Assembly: GCA_019359505.1 (NCBI GenBank)
Contig: JAHHHD010000002.1
Coordinates: forward strand, 248,001-312,000
Source of the DNA: Drouetiella hepatica Uher 2000/2452
Lineage (GTDB): Bacteria; Cyanobacteriota; Cyanobacteriia; Elainellales; Elainellaceae
Reading direction: 5' to 3'
DNA length: 64,000 nt
Shown: in pieces, positions 27,495-36,312 of the stretch
How positions within the stretch are numbered: position 1 is the stretch's first letter
How the letters are laid out: the number at the start of each line of letters is the position of its first letter
The notes under the pieces: model-generated
Seen by the model: the letters and a program-made list of their open reading frames with translations, nothing else
The model's database searches: none
What the model was told of the DNA's origin: nothing
Program-made: the position numbers and the translations under genes

Positions 27495-27590
27495 AATTTG
27501 AATTGGAACCGCGACAGATCCCGGTACGGGCTTGGCAATGCCCAGCCCCTTCTGAGGTTCGATGTGCCCACAAATTTGTTGAAATCGGTA
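27495..27590. repeat. Family F dispersed repeat, copy 1
   Basis: Contains GGTACGGGCTTGGCAATGCC and GAGGTTCGATGTGCCCACAA. It is about 90 percent identical to the inverted copy at 59415-59509 and is not coding. Confidence 0.8.
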
Positions 27591-27742
27591 TCAGTTTCTC
27601 AAGTGGGTAGTCCTCGAAATGTAATGAATAGCATCACTCCCAAGTGAGTCTTTCATGAGCTGAATAAGACGCTGTTGGTGCTGAGGCATGGCACAATCAA
27701 CAGAGAATCATAAAACAGAGCATCGACGCACCGCATTGAGAT

Positions 27743-27973
27743 ATGGCTGAAGCTAAAACCGCCGACACAGAATGGATCAAAGAACCTGGAGTTGAAGATC
27801 CACCGCCGCGATCGCCTGCCTCCAAGCAAACCCTTCAGGGCGAAATTCAGCAGGGCTGGGGCTATGTCCTGTTCATCTGGAACCTATCCAAACGCATCCG
27901 CAGCTGGCGAAATCGCGCCCGATTTGTTTTGGGACTGATTCTGTGGAAGCCAATCCTTCCGGACGACCAGTAG
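27743..27973 (+). CDS. Small conserved hypothetical protein upstream of the potassium-uptake cluster
   Basis: 76 residues. The N-terminal third is acidic and Pro-rich (EWIKEPGVEDPPPRSPASK). The rest holds a Trp-rich amphipathic stretch (GWGYVLFIWNLSKRIRSWRN) and a short hydrophobic segment (FVLGLILWKPIL), suggesting membrane attachment. No family recognised. It is 50 bp upstream of the AspH-like gene on the same strand and could be the first gene of that operon. Confidence 0.5.
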   Translation: MAEAKTADTEWIKEPGVEDPPPRSPASKQTLQGEIQQGWGYVLFIWNLSKRIRSWRNRARFVLGLILWKPILPDDQ

Positions 27974-28023
27974 CCTGACTCTTTCCTCCCTCCTCCTGAC
28001 TCCCCATTTCGATCGAAGCAATA

Positions 28024-28533
28024 ATGGTCTACTACGATGCCCAGCAATTTGAGTTTGTCGCCAATCTGGAAGCCAATTGGCAGGCAATGCAGCAGGAGCT
28101 AAGCCGATTGCAGCCCCAAGACTTCGTGGCTTATCCAGAGCGATATCTGCTCGATCAAAACACGGGTTGGGATGTGTTTGGTTTGTATTTTGTCGGAGTT
28201 AAGATTGACATCAACTGCGATCTTTGCCCTATCTCGGCGCGATCGGTCAAGTCTATTCCTGGCATGATTACAGCCGGATTCTCTAGCTTGGCTCCAGGAG
28301 CGCATATCGTGCCCCATTCGGGCAGACCCAGCGGCGTATTGCGCTGTCACATGGGCTTGGTGGTGCCCGATCGCTGTGCCATGCGCGTTGGCAAAGAAAT
28401 TAAAACCTGGAAGGAAGGTAAATGCCTAGTGTTTGACGATACTTCAGAGCATGAAGCCTGGAACTTGAGCGATCGCCCCCGCACCGTTTTACTGCTCGAC
28501 TTTAAAGCACCCAAAGGCTTTCTTTCCCCATGA
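28024..28533 (+). CDS. Aspartyl/asparaginyl beta-hydroxylase-like oxygenase (AspH)
   Basis: 169 residues of the Asp_Arg_Hydrox family of 2OG-Fe(II) oxygenases. Family landmarks are FSSLAPGAHIVPHSGRPSGV (first iron His in VPHSGR), LRCHMGLVVPDRCAMRVG and CLVFDDTSEHEAWNLSDRPR (distal His and the 2OG-binding Arg). AspH-like enzymes use two histidines without the usual Asp. The stop overlaps the KtrB-like start by 4 nt (ATGA), so the two are translationally coupled. The substrate is unknown; the linkage to a potassium channel gene is suggestive only. Confidence 0.88.
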   Translation: MVYYDAQQFEFVANLEANWQAMQQELSRLQPQDFVAYPERYLLDQNTGWDVFGLYFVGVKIDINCDLCPISARSVKSIPGMITAGFSSLAPGAHIVPHSGRPSGVLRCHMGLVVPDRCAMRVGKEIKTWKEGKCLVFDDTSEHEAWNLSDRPRTVLLLDFKAPKGFLSP

Positions 28534-29864
28534 CTGTCACTCGAACTATCTGCTTAGGATTCATGGCGGTCATTGCGATCGGCGCAATTTTGCTAATGCT
28601 GCCCTTCTCGATCGCTGCTGGCACCTGGGGGGATTTTACTACCGCCCTGTTCACCTCAACTTCAGCCGTCTGCGTCACGGGATTAGTCGTGGTCGATACG
28701 GGCACCTACTTTTCTTTCGTAGGACAAGTGTTCATCACGCTGCTGGTTCAAATTGGGGGATTGGGCTACATGACGGCGACCACTTTTCTGCTGCTGATTT
28801 TGGGTCGCAGATTTGGTCTACGAGAAAAAATGGCGATTCAGCAATCCCTTGATCGTCGGGGTATGTCGGGAGTCGTGTCACTCGTCCAGTCGATCATTGC
28901 CGTGACGCTGATTTTTGAGCTAGCGGGCGCAATCCTGATGATTCCGGTGTTTGCACCTCAGTATGGCATCAGCCGTGCCCTATGGCTGAGCGTCTTTCAT
29001 AGCGTTAGTGCCTTCAATAACGCGGGGTTTGGTCTGTTTCCAGACAATTTCATTAGCTATGCCACTTCCATCCCGATCAATCTGATTATTCCTCTGCTAA
29101 TTATTTTTGGGGGGATTGGCTACCAGGTGATTATGGAAATGTACCTGTGGCTCCGCGATCGCTTCATGCGCAGCCAAGAACGGGTGGTTCTTAGCCTCAA
29201 TTTCAAAATTGCGATTCGCACTACCCTCTTTTTGCTAATTGCCGGGACGATCGCGTTGCTGTGGGTGGAATATGCAAATCCTGAGACATTGGGGACTTTT
29301 ACGTTAGGAGAGAAAATCCTGCTAGCCTGGTTTCAGGCGGTTGTGCCCCGCACCGCTGGATTCAACTCGCTCGATTACGGCAAAATGAGCGATGCCGGAC
29401 TGTTTTTGACGATCGTGCTGATGTTTATCGGAGCCAGTCCGGGCGGTACGGGGGGCGGTATTAAAACCACGACCTTGCGGGTGCTGTCTAGCTCTACTGC
29501 AACGGTTTTACAGGGCAAAGAAGAGGTGATTTGCTATCAGCGGCAGATTCCTATGTCGCTGGTGATTAAAGCGATCGCTGTGGTGTTTGGCTCAATCATT
29601 ACGGTGGCAATCTCCACAACTCTGATCGCTATTAGCGACCCGGATGTAGGGTTCATTCGGATTTTGTTTGAATCGGTTTCTGCTTTTGCCACCGTGGGGC
29701 TTTCCACGGGCATTACGGCAGGTCTTTCTACTTTTTCCAAACTGGTCTTGATTTTGACAATGTACGTCGGACGAGTGGGTGTTCTTCTTCTCATGTCTGC
29801 GTTGCTTGGTGATCCTAAACCTACTAAAATCAACTATCCAGAAGAAAATTTGCTGGTGGGCTAA
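28530..29864 (+). CDS. ktrB: TrkH/KtrB-type potassium transporter subunit
   Basis: 444 residues with the four M1-P-M2 repeats of the SKT superfamily. The filter glycines lie in TSTSAVCVTGLVVVDTG, HSVSAFNNAGFGLFPDN, VVPRTAGFNSLDYG and ESVSAFATVGLSTGITAG. The inner-membrane channel-like subunit imports K+, often Na+-dependent in cyanobacteria. It overlaps the AspH-like gene by 4 nt and is followed after 82 bp by the ktrA-like gene, so the three form an operon. A broad TrkH/KtrB call is safe; KtrB is preferred because of size and the KtrA-type partner. Confidence 0.92.
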   Translation: MTVTRTICLGFMAVIAIGAILLMLPFSIAAGTWGDFTTALFTSTSAVCVTGLVVVDTGTYFSFVGQVFITLLVQIGGLGYMTATTFLLLILGRRFGLREKMAIQQSLDRRGMSGVVSLVQSIIAVTLIFELAGAILMIPVFAPQYGISRALWLSVFHSVSAFNNAGFGLFPDNFISYATSIPINLIIPLLIIFGGIGYQVIMEMYLWLRDRFMRSQERVVLSLNFKIAIRTTLFLLIAGTIALLWVEYANPETLGTFTLGEKILLAWFQAVVPRTAGFNSLDYGKMSDAGLFLTIVLMFIGASPGGTGGGIKTTTLRVLSSSTATVLQGKEEVICYQRQIPMSLVIKAIAVVFGSIITVAISTTLIAISDPDVGFIRILFESVSAFATVGLSTGITAGLSTFSKLVLILTMYVGRVGVLLLMSALLGDPKPTKINYPEENLLVG

Positions 29865-29946
29865 GGATTTCTGCTAACTTTAAGGGACTTCTCATAAGCC
29901 AGTCGAAGGCTGAAGTAAAAATACTGTACTTTTAGGTCGCTGCATC

Positions 29947-30654
29947 GTGACTCTCTCCTCTCCTCTCTCCTCTTTAAGTTTTTTCAAGGGACTGCGTGCC
30001 CATAGTCGTCAATTTGCTGTGGTCGGGCTGGGGCGGTTTGGTCGAGCCGTTTGCTCAACACTGCATGGTCTGGGATACGAGGTCTTAGGCATTGACTCAG
30101 ATGAGAAGCTTGTGGCTCAGGTTTTGACCGATCAGATTGTTTCCCATGCGCTTCAGCTAGACTCGACTGAGCCTTCGGCTCTGCGAGAGGCCGGGTTGTT
30201 TGAGTTTGATACAGTGATTGTGGCAATCGGCAACTATGTTCAGGAGAGCATTATCACGACGCTAAATCTCAAGGAGGGCGGCGTGCGCTATGTGGTAGCC
30301 AAAGCTTCCTCAGAAGTGCATGGCAAGCTGCTCGATCGCGTGGGAGCGAATCAGGTGGTGTTTCCAGAACGGGAGATGGGCTGTTCTTTGGCGCGATCGC
30401 TAACCAAGCCAGGAGTGCTGGAGCGGTTTGAGCTAGATCCTGACCACAGCATTGTCGAGGTGATTGTTCCAGCCGCGTTTGACGGCAAGACGATCGCTGA
30501 GCTTGACTTGCGCAAGCGCTACGGGCTAAATCTTCTGGCGGTTGGCATTGCCGAAAAATTTGAGATCAACCCCTCACCCATCATGCGACTCCAGAAAGAC
30601 TGGCTTATGGTGGTGATTGGGACTAACAGAGGCATTGATCAACTGCCTGAATAA
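29947..30654 (+). CDS. ktrA: KtrA/TrkA-type RCK regulatory subunit of potassium uptake
   Basis: 235 residues. The N-terminal RCK_N domain with its Rossmann nucleotide motif is FAVVGLGRFGRAVCSTLHGL and the acidic end EVLGIDSDEK binds the adenine nucleotide. A C-terminal TrkA_C domain follows (about 155-230, IVEVIVPAAFDGKTIAELDL). This cytoplasmic ring gates the membrane subunit encoded just upstream. The start is GTG at 29947. Only one RCK module is present, as in KtrA rather than TrkA, which has two. Confidence 0.93.
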   Translation: MTLSSPLSSLSFFKGLRAHSRQFAVVGLGRFGRAVCSTLHGLGYEVLGIDSDEKLVAQVLTDQIVSHALQLDSTEPSALREAGLFEFDTVIVAIGNYVQESIITTLNLKEGGVRYVVAKASSEVHGKLLDRVGANQVVFPEREMGCSLARSLTKPGVLERFELDPDHSIVEVIVPAAFDGKTIAELDLRKRYGLNLLAVGIAEKFEINPSPIMRLQKDWLMVVIGTNRGIDQLPE

Positions 30655-30655
30655 C

Positions 30656-30737
30656 GGACCTCTCTTGCAAATATAGGTTTAGTGGGGGCGCGGCCCCCAC
30701 TAAACCTAATCCCAAAGCTGTAATCTGCAAGAGGTCT
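30656..30737. repeat. Family B MITE-like repeat, copy 2, abutting the anmK start
   Basis: GGACCTCTCTTGCA at the left, TGCAAGAGGTCT at the right, and the core palindrome TAGGTTTAGTGGGGGCGCGG. The right terminus ends 1 nt before the anmK ATG at 30739 and contributes AGAGG. Confidence 0.8.
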
Positions 30738-30738
30738 A

Positions 30739-31968
30739 ATGGAGCCAATGAAGCAATATGTGGTGGGTTTAATCAGCGGCACGTCTGTTGATGGTATTGA
30801 TGCAGCGCTGGTGGAGATCGCTGGCTCTCACCTCGATCTCAAGGTCGATCTGTTGGCGGGAGAAACTTACCCGTATCCAGAGTCACTTCGATCGCAAATC
30901 CATTCAGTCTGTGGCGGCGCAGCCCTGACGATGGCAGATTTTGCTCAGCTAGATGAGATGATCGCTCAAGAGTTTGCTAGAGCAGCGATCGCCATTCAGC
31001 AAAACCATCCCGCCGCAGAACTGATCGGATCTCATGGTCAAACCGTCTTTCATCGACCGCCCAGCCATCGATCGCTTAGCCAGCGATCGCCCAGCCATCG
31101 ATCGCCCAGAGAAGGCAATGATCCTGGTCTAGGCTGCTCACCCTCTCTGGGCTATAGTCTACAGCTCGGTCGAGGTGCTCTAATTGCTCATCTCACAGGC
31201 ATTACCACCATCAGCAATTTTCGGGCGGCTGATATTGCGGCGGGGGGGCAGGGTGCGCCTTTAGTATCCCCTGTGGATGTCTGTCTTCTCAGCCATCCGG
31301 CTTACCACCGCTGTGTGCAAAATATTGGCGGCATCGGCAACGTAACGTTTTTACCCGCGATCGCCCCCAACCGCAATCAGATCCAGCCCATTCTCGGCTG
31401 GGATACAGGTCCTGGCAATGCCCTGCTCGATCTGGCGGTTCAGCGGCTCTCTCAGGGCAGACTGACCTTCGACCAGAACGGCAATTGGGCGGCACAGGGC
31501 ACACCCTGTCAGGCATTAGTTCAGCAGTGGCTTCAGCAAGATTTTTTTGGGCAGCATCCGCCTAAGTCCACCGGACGAGAGCTATTTGGGGAAGCCTATC
31601 TGGCGAGCTGCCTGGCAGATGCCGCTCCTCATCACCTCGCCCCGCAAGACATTCTGGCAACGCTAACAGAACTCACCGCTGCGTCGATCGCCCATAGCTA
31701 CCAGACCTTTTTGCCCCAGATGCCCGACCAGGTGCTGTTGTGTGGAGGAGGTAGCCACAATCTTTACCTCAAGCAGCGCATTCAGGCTAATCTGGAACAA
31801 ACGGTGGTTCTGACCACTAATGAGGCAGGGCTGAACTCAGATTTCAAAGAAGCGATCGCCTTTGCTGTGCTGGCGTACTGGCGAAATCGCGGCATTCCCG
31901 GTAATCTCCCTGAAGTCACAGGCGCACAGCAATCCGTACTTCTAGGGGATATTCACCTGGTTAGCTAG
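30739..31968 (+). CDS. anmK: Anhydro-N-acetylmuramic acid kinase
   Basis: 409 residues of the AnmK family, which phosphorylates and opens 1,6-anhydroMurNAc during peptidoglycan recycling. Motifs are [18 protein letters not shown] at the N-terminus, [50 protein letters not shown] and [12 protein letters not shown]. It is longer than typical members because of a segment of about 25 residues after the HRPP motif, rich in Ser, His, Arg and Pro, encoded by clustered HIP1-like sites (31051-31114). ATG 30739 directly follows a repeat element; ATG 30748 is a possible alternative. Confidence 0.95.
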   Translation: MEPMKQYVVGLISGTSVDGIDAALVEIAGSHLDLKVDLLAGETYPYPESLRSQIHSVCGGAALTMADFAQLDEMIAQEFARAAIAIQQNHPAAELIGSHGQTVFHRPPSHRSLSQRSPSHRSPREGNDPGLGCSPSLGYSLQLGRGALIAHLTGITTISNFRAADIAAGGQGAPLVSPVDVCLLSHPAYHRCVQNIGGIGNVTFLPAIAPNRNQIQPILGWDTGPGNALLDLAVQRLSQGRLTFDQNGNWAAQGTPCQALVQQWLQQDFFGQHPPKSTGRELFGEAYLASCLADAAPHHLAPQDILATLTELTAASIAHSYQTFLPQMPDQVLLCGGGSHNLYLKQRIQANLEQTVVLTTNEAGLNSDFKEAIAFAVLAYWRNRGIPGNLPEVTGAQQSVLLGDIHLVS

Positions 31969-32029
31969 ATTCACGCAAGACTAAGATGCAGTAGCCCATG
32001 AATTCGGCAGGGTTACTGCTTGAGGCGGA

Positions 32030-32494
32030 ATGATAAGGACAAGCGTTGTGTCTCACACTTTTTTATTAGAGTCAGGGCGGTGGACGCTGCAAGGAAATTG
32101 GCTCGATCGCGATGCGATGCCGATTTCAGTCAAGGGAAAAATCCTGGTGGTCTGGAGTCGAGACGACTGGTTCACCATGGTGACAAAGCTAATTTTTCCG
32201 GGCGGCAGTCGAGACGAAATTTCTTTCCAGTATCGCGGACGCTTCAACGCCGGGGAGCGCCAATATACTTTTGTGCTCTTGCATAGCAGCCTAGGACGCG
32301 TAGAAGGCGAAGGCTGGGTAGCGCCAGAATCAATTGTGCAGCGCTACTGGGTCTTGGGCGATCGCCAACGCCGCACCGGATTTGAAACCCTGCATCAGCT
32401 TAGTCCCGAAAAATATTGCCTCTCTAGCAGCATCATGGCAGGGCATTATTTGCACAGCACCATGGAAGCGATCGTCGAGCGACAGCCAGAATAG
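32030..32494 (+). CDS. Conserved cyanobacterial hypothetical protein
   Basis: 154 residues, soluble, with no recognised domain. It resembles a small beta-barrel, lipocalin-like (HTFLLESGRWTLQGNWLD, KGKILVVWSRDDWFTMVTKL, SIVQRYWVLGDRQRRTGFET, SSSIMAGHYLHSTMEAIVE). The YLSSS-like end is shared with other cyanobacterial proteins of unknown role. It lies 61 bp downstream of anmK on the same strand and is followed by a strong hairpin. Confidence 0.6.
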   Translation: MIRTSVVSHTFLLESGRWTLQGNWLDRDAMPISVKGKILVVWSRDDWFTMVTKLIFPGGSRDEISFQYRGRFNAGERQYTFVLLHSSLGRVEGEGWVAPESIVQRYWVLGDRQRRTGFETLHQLSPEKYCLSSSIMAGHYLHSTMEAIVERQPE

Positions 32495-32524
32495 GCAATT
32501 TTGGATGTTATAGCCATAATCATC

Positions 32525-32581
32525 GGGCTTAGGGCATTTTTGAGGGCGCGCTCCGCGCGCCCTCAAAAATGCCCTAAGCCC
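32525..32581. repeat. 26-bp stem hairpin repeat
   Basis: GGGCTTAGGGCATTTTTGAG continues into a GC-rich apex, with a 5-nt loop and a perfect complement. The flank TATAGCC and the stem GCTTAGGGCATTT resemble family A internal arms, so it may be a derivative. Confidence 0.8.
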
Positions 32582-32630
32582 TAACCGCTGTGAATGCTCT
32601 AGACAGCGAGTGCCAAGAGTTATTCATTCA

Positions 32631-33626
32631 CTAGCCGTTGCCAGTGGGGCTGCGATCGCTAGTCTGCTCAACCAGACTGAGTTCCATTTGAATATTGCAG
32701 CGTTCATAGGGTGAAGCATGTCCAACTACTCGCCGAAACCCTAGCTTTTGATAAAGATTAATCGCAGGTTCTAGAACAGTATTGCTTTCCAAACAAATCA
32801 CTTTTGCCCCTAAATCACGAGCTTTGCTGATAGCAGCTTGACCTAGCAACCAGCCAATACCTTTGCCTCTTACTCTCTCTGCGACCACCATTTTAGCTAA
32901 TTCATAGGTATCATTATCTATCTTAATCAAGGCGCAAGTTCCAACAACTTCGCTGCTCATTTCGCTGTTGTCAACAGCCATATAGATATGTCCACCCGGT
33001 TGCAGAATCCTTTCGTCTGGATGGTCGAGAGATTGGTAGTCAAATTCTTCTAACTTGAAGTATTTCTCAATCCACTCATAGTTCAAGCGTTTGAAATCAT
33101 CGTGAAATTCAGGTGAGTAATCAATAATCTCAATATGCTGACGTTCACGAGCTTTTCGCACAGCTTGAACCCGATCGAAAAAGCTTTGATTAGTCAGAAG
33201 AAACTCGATCGCTTCAATGGCTTTCCACAGATCATGCTGCGTTTCTGAGAGCAGTTCTTCAACCGCTTGAGCAACATCGACATATTGTTTTTCAAGTTGA
33301 GGAACGAGCTGTTTTCCTCGATCAGAAAGCCTCACGGCATTAATTCTGGCATCCTCAACCGTTTTGTCTGTTAGAGTCAGCCCCTCTTTACTCATTTCTT
33401 TCACAATTTGGCTGACAGACGGATGAGAGTGACCAATGATTTGGGCGATTTCAGTAATGGATGCTTTCTCTTGATGAGAAAGCACAAAAAAGACGGGGAA
33501 CCATTTAGGGTCTAGCGCTACCCCATAGAGCGCATATATTTTTGCCGCATCTTCCGCTAGTTTTTCACTCAATCGGCGTAGGCGACTCCCTAGCGCTAGT
33601 TTTCCGGTTTGTGAATAGAAATCCAT
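32631..33626 (-). CDS. MarR-type regulator fused to GNAT acetyltransferase
   Basis: 331 residues. Residues about 1-150 are a MarR-family winged helix (ASITEIAQIIGHSHPSVSQI, then KEGLTLTDKTVEDARINAVR). About 165-325 is a GNAT N-acetyltransferase with the acetyl-CoA loop VVAERVRGKGIGWLLGQAAI and IINLYQKLGFRRV-like end. Such bifunctional proteins are known in many bacteria; targets are mostly unknown. A pair of GTAAGTGCTTAC half-palindromes lies 6 bp upstream of the ATG, so autoregulation is likely. Confidence 0.9.
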   Translation of the reverse strand: MDFYSQTGKLALGSRLRRLSEKLAEDAAKIYALYGVALDPKWFPVFFVLSHQEKASITEIAQIIGHSHPSVSQIVKEMSKEGLTLTDKTVEDARINAVRLSDRGKQLVPQLEKQYVDVAQAVEELLSETQHDLWKAIEAIEFLLTNQSFFDRVQAVRKARERQHIEIIDYSPEFHDDFKRLNYEWIEKYFKLEEFDYQSLDHPDERILQPGGHIYMAVDNSEMSSEVVGTCALIKIDNDTYELAKMVVAERVRGKGIGWLLGQAAISKARDLGAKVICLESNTVLEPAINLYQKLGFRRVVGHASPYERCNIQMELSLVEQTSDRSPTGNG

Positions 33627-33627
33627 A

Positions 33628-33660
33628 ATATGTAAGTGCTTACGTAAGTGCTTACATATT
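33628..33660. promoter_or_regulatory. Probable MarR operator: tandem palindromic 12-mers
   Basis: GTAAGTGCTTAC occurs twice head to tail at 33632-33655, flanked by AATAT and ATATT so that the whole 33 bp is nearly symmetric. It covers the translation-initiation region of the MarR-GNAT gene. Binding is inferred from position and symmetry. Confidence 0.7.
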
Positions 33661-33727
33661 ACCGAGCTTTAGAAAAATTCGATAGCGATCGCCCGAATTA
33701 TGGGTGGAGCTTAGCTAGTGATGTGCT

Positions 33728-34705
33728 TTAACCACTGGTATAAATGCCCCGCTGACGCAGCATTTGCACAAAAAATTCTTCTAGCGAGGGACGCGCCAAA
33801 TTCATGCCGATTAAAGTTGCGCCCATCAAATTGAGCGTCGAGAGCAGGTCTTGCGGATCGCCCTTGAGATGCCCCTGCCAGAGGTTGTCTTGAAACTCCA
33901 GGTCAGGAATCCACTGCCGCAGCACTTCGGGGTTGCCCCCCTGAATTTTTACCTGATACAGATCGGCGGTTCCCAATAGCTCCTGCATGGAGCCAGAGCA
34001 GAGCAATTCGCCTCGCGCCAAGATAGCCACGCGATCGCAAATCTTTTCCACATCCGACAGCACATGGCTATTGAAGAAAATTGTTTTGCCTTGCGCCTTG
34101 AGCGACAGAATAATCTCTCGAATTTGGTAGCGTCCTAGCGGATCAAGTCCCGACATCGGCTCATCCAAAAACACGATTTCCGGGTCGTTGATTAGCGCCT
34201 GCGCCATGCCAATCCGCTGCACCATGCCTTTGGAGTATTGGCGGAGCTGCTTCTTACGTGCCGCTGACTGCGCCATCCCCACTAGCTCCAACAGCTCAGG
34301 AATGCGGCGGCGTTGAACCTCTGCCGGAATTTGGAACAGTCCGGCGGCATATTGCAAGACCTCCCAGCCCGTCAGGTAGTCATAAAAATAGGGGCTTTCG
34401 GGCAGATAGCCGACTCGCTGCTTGATGGCGCGATCGCCCAGCGGTTTACCCAGCAGCAGACCCCGCCCAGAAGTAGGGCGAATGATGCCCAGCAGGGTTT
34501 TCAGCAGCGTTGTTTTACCCGCTCCGTTAGGCCCTAATAAACCGAAGGTTTCGCCCTGAAATACCTGGAGAGAGAAGTTTTGCAGGGTGGTTATCTTTTG
34601 ATTTAGCCAAAATCCGGTGCGATAGACCTTTTTTAGCTCAAACGTCTGCACCGCCATTGGGTTCTGCATCGTTTCCGCTAAAGTCAATTCACTACGGCTC
34701 AGCAT
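33728..34705 (-). CDS. ABC transporter ATP-binding protein (CcmA/DrrA type)
   Basis: 325 residues from the ATG at 34705; an in-frame TTG at 34723 extends it. Walker A is GPNGAGKT, the Q-loop region is GYLPESP, the signature is YSKGMVQRIGMAQAL, Walker B is IVFLDEPMSGLDP and the switch His is in FFNSHVLSD. A C-terminal regulatory extension follows, as in polyketide or antibiotic exporters and Na+ exporters. No permease gene is adjacent, so the partner and substrate are unknown. Confidence 0.9.
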   Translation of the reverse strand: MLSRSELTLAETMQNPMAVQTFELKKVYRTGFWLNQKITTLQNFSLQVFQGETFGLLGPNGAGKTTLLKTLLGIIRPTSGRGLLLGKPLGDRAIKQRVGYLPESPYFYDYLTGWEVLQYAAGLFQIPAEVQRRRIPELLELVGMAQSAARKKQLRQYSKGMVQRIGMAQALINDPEIVFLDEPMSGLDPLGRYQIREIILSLKAQGKTIFFNSHVLSDVEKICDRVAILARGELLCSGSMQELLGTADLYQVKIQGGNPEVLRQWIPDLEFQDNLWQGHLKGDPQDLLSTLNLMGATLIGMNLARPSLEEFFVQMLRQRGIYTSG

Positions 34706-34807
34706 AGAGGTTTCCTGTGTCAAGCTAATACGATTTGTGTCAGGCTAGAGTAAGAGTACCCAAGGCTCAACAGTCAATCATTACCAACGACCTCATTATC
34801 AACGGAA

Positions 34808-35008
34808 ATGCCAGCTATGGATCGACAGAAATTTGTGGCGATTGTGACGGGAGCGATCGCCGTTCTCATCAGCATTGCCTACCTGCTGATTGTGCAGATC
34901 CTCGACTTTCGGGGCGAAATGCTGCCCGCGCCGATGGATTTGTCTAGCTTTTTCGTGAACGCGATCGCCCTATTATCTCCCAGCCTCTCTATTCCTGCCG
35001 TCGGTTAA
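34808..35008 (+). CDS. Small single-pass membrane protein
   Basis: 66 residues (or 63 from ATG 34817) with one strong transmembrane segment (FVAIVTGAIAVLISIAYLLI) and a C-terminal Pro/Ser-rich tail. It has the look of small conserved cyanobacterial membrane proteins, but no family is recognised. It overlaps the end of the convergent PrsW-like gene by 20 bp. It is divergent from the ABC ATPase. Confidence 0.6.
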   Translation: MPAMDRQKFVAIVTGAIAVLISIAYLLIVQILDFRGEMLPAPMDLSSFFVNAIALLSPSLSIPAVG

Positions 35009-36260
35009 GCTCTGCCTGCTGCATCTCATCGACCATTTGCCGACTGCGCCGCAGATAGGTGACAAACAGCAGGATGGTAAAAGCAATAATAAATAGACCC
35101 GCAACGCTGCCCGCAAAAGTATTGTAAAAACCATGTAAGACGACCGCGATCGCTAGACCAATGAGGACGATCGCCCCTTGGCGCGAAGGATTAACCGCCG
35201 CCAATCCCATAAAATAGCCCACCATCCCGGCAAGAATGGCGTGAAACAGCGGCAGAGAGACAAACCGAATCGTGTTTGCCGCCACAAATGAACCTAGCCC
35301 CAACTGCCCCTGACTGAAGCCAAAGGCATAGCGCAGCGAGTATGCGGCTCCTTCAGCAATGGCAAACCCTAGCCCCGACATGGCTCCATAAAACGCCGAC
35401 GTGTGGGGATCGTTAAGCTTGCCCTGGCGCAGCAGCAGGTAAATGGGTAGAGCTTTGCAGGTTTCCTCTAGCACCCCAACCCCAAAAACAAAGCCAAACA
35501 GCCTTCCCCACATGCCGCCCTGATTGATGGCTTCATAGAGCGTGCTAAAGGGAGGCACTTTCTGAAACAGCAGCAGCAGCGGGATGCCGATAAAAGCTGT
35601 GAACAGGACAGACTGGATCGCGTCCCTCCAAGAAAATTGGGTGGGCTTGATCAGGTCATGCAGCACGACTGCCCAAATGCAGGCGTAGTAAATGCCGAGC
35701 AGCCAAGCCGTCTGCGCCACGCTGACCTGCTCAGCGACCAGGTTGACAATCAGCGGAAACAGCCCCAGAAACAGCAGCAGCCGTACGGCATAGTGGCGAT
35801 ATAGCTCAAGGCTCAGCAGATCGGGGTAAGGAAAAATTGACTTGAGATTGAACGATCGCAGAGTCGCCAAAAAGTCATGGGTTTCTGCATTCACCTTGAC
35901 GATCGCGCTGGTGACTTTAACAATTGCTCCGCCCGGTTCTCCGACCTCTGCGCTGGTGGACTTGCTAGGGGACAGTGAAAAGTCTTGTGTCCAAGTCGGA
36001 ATGCCCTCACCAATCTGCTGGCTATAGACTTTTACAAGGGTAATAGTGCTGATGTCCCAATCGCTGATCTCCTTCTGCAAAAACTGCATGAAAGCCTGTT
36101 GCTCTAACGGTCGTGCCGAAGACAGCAAAATTTTGAGGCAGTTCTCTCGAATCAGAATTTTGGCAGAAACTCCGCGAGGTTGCAGACTGCGGTTCAGCAG
36201 ACGGGCGATCGTCTCTGGATCACCTAATTGAGCAAGTTTAAGCAAATTAGACTGAATCAT
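34989..36260 (-). CDS. PrsW-family intramembrane protease-like protein
   Basis: 423 residues from the ATG at 36260 (an upstream ATG at 36290 adds 10). The N-terminal 150 residues are cytoplasmic-looking. The C-terminal part has about eight transmembrane helices with the PrsW glutamate motif LEETCKALP and the second conserved stretch GLGFAIAEGAAYSLRY, followed by FVSLPLFHAILAGMVGYFMG. PrsW of Bacillus cleaves anti-sigma factor RsiW; the substrate here is unknown. The protein is longer at the N-terminus than PrsW itself. Confidence 0.85.
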   Translation of the reverse strand: MIQSNLLKLAQLGDPETIARLLNRSLQPRGVSAKILIRENCLKILLSSARPLEQQAFMQFLQKEISDWDISTITLVKVYSQQIGEGIPTWTQDFSLSPSKSTSAEVGEPGGAIVKVTSAIVKVNAETHDFLATLRSFNLKSIFPYPDLLSLELYRHYAVRLLLFLGLFPLIVNLVAEQVSVAQTAWLLGIYYACIWAVVLHDLIKPTQFSWRDAIQSVLFTAFIGIPLLLLFQKVPPFSTLYEAINQGGMWGRLFGFVFGVGVLEETCKALPIYLLLRQGKLNDPHTSAFYGAMSGLGFAIAEGAAYSLRYAFGFSQGQLGLGSFVAANTIRFVSLPLFHAILAGMVGYFMGLAAVNPSRQGAIVLIGLAIAVVLHGFYNTFAGSVAGLFIIAFTILLFVTYLRRSRQMVDEMQQAELNRRQE

Positions 36261-36312
36261 GAACGACGCTGTCATTAAACACGCTGTCATTAAGCCTAGG
36301 GCGGTTCAGAAT

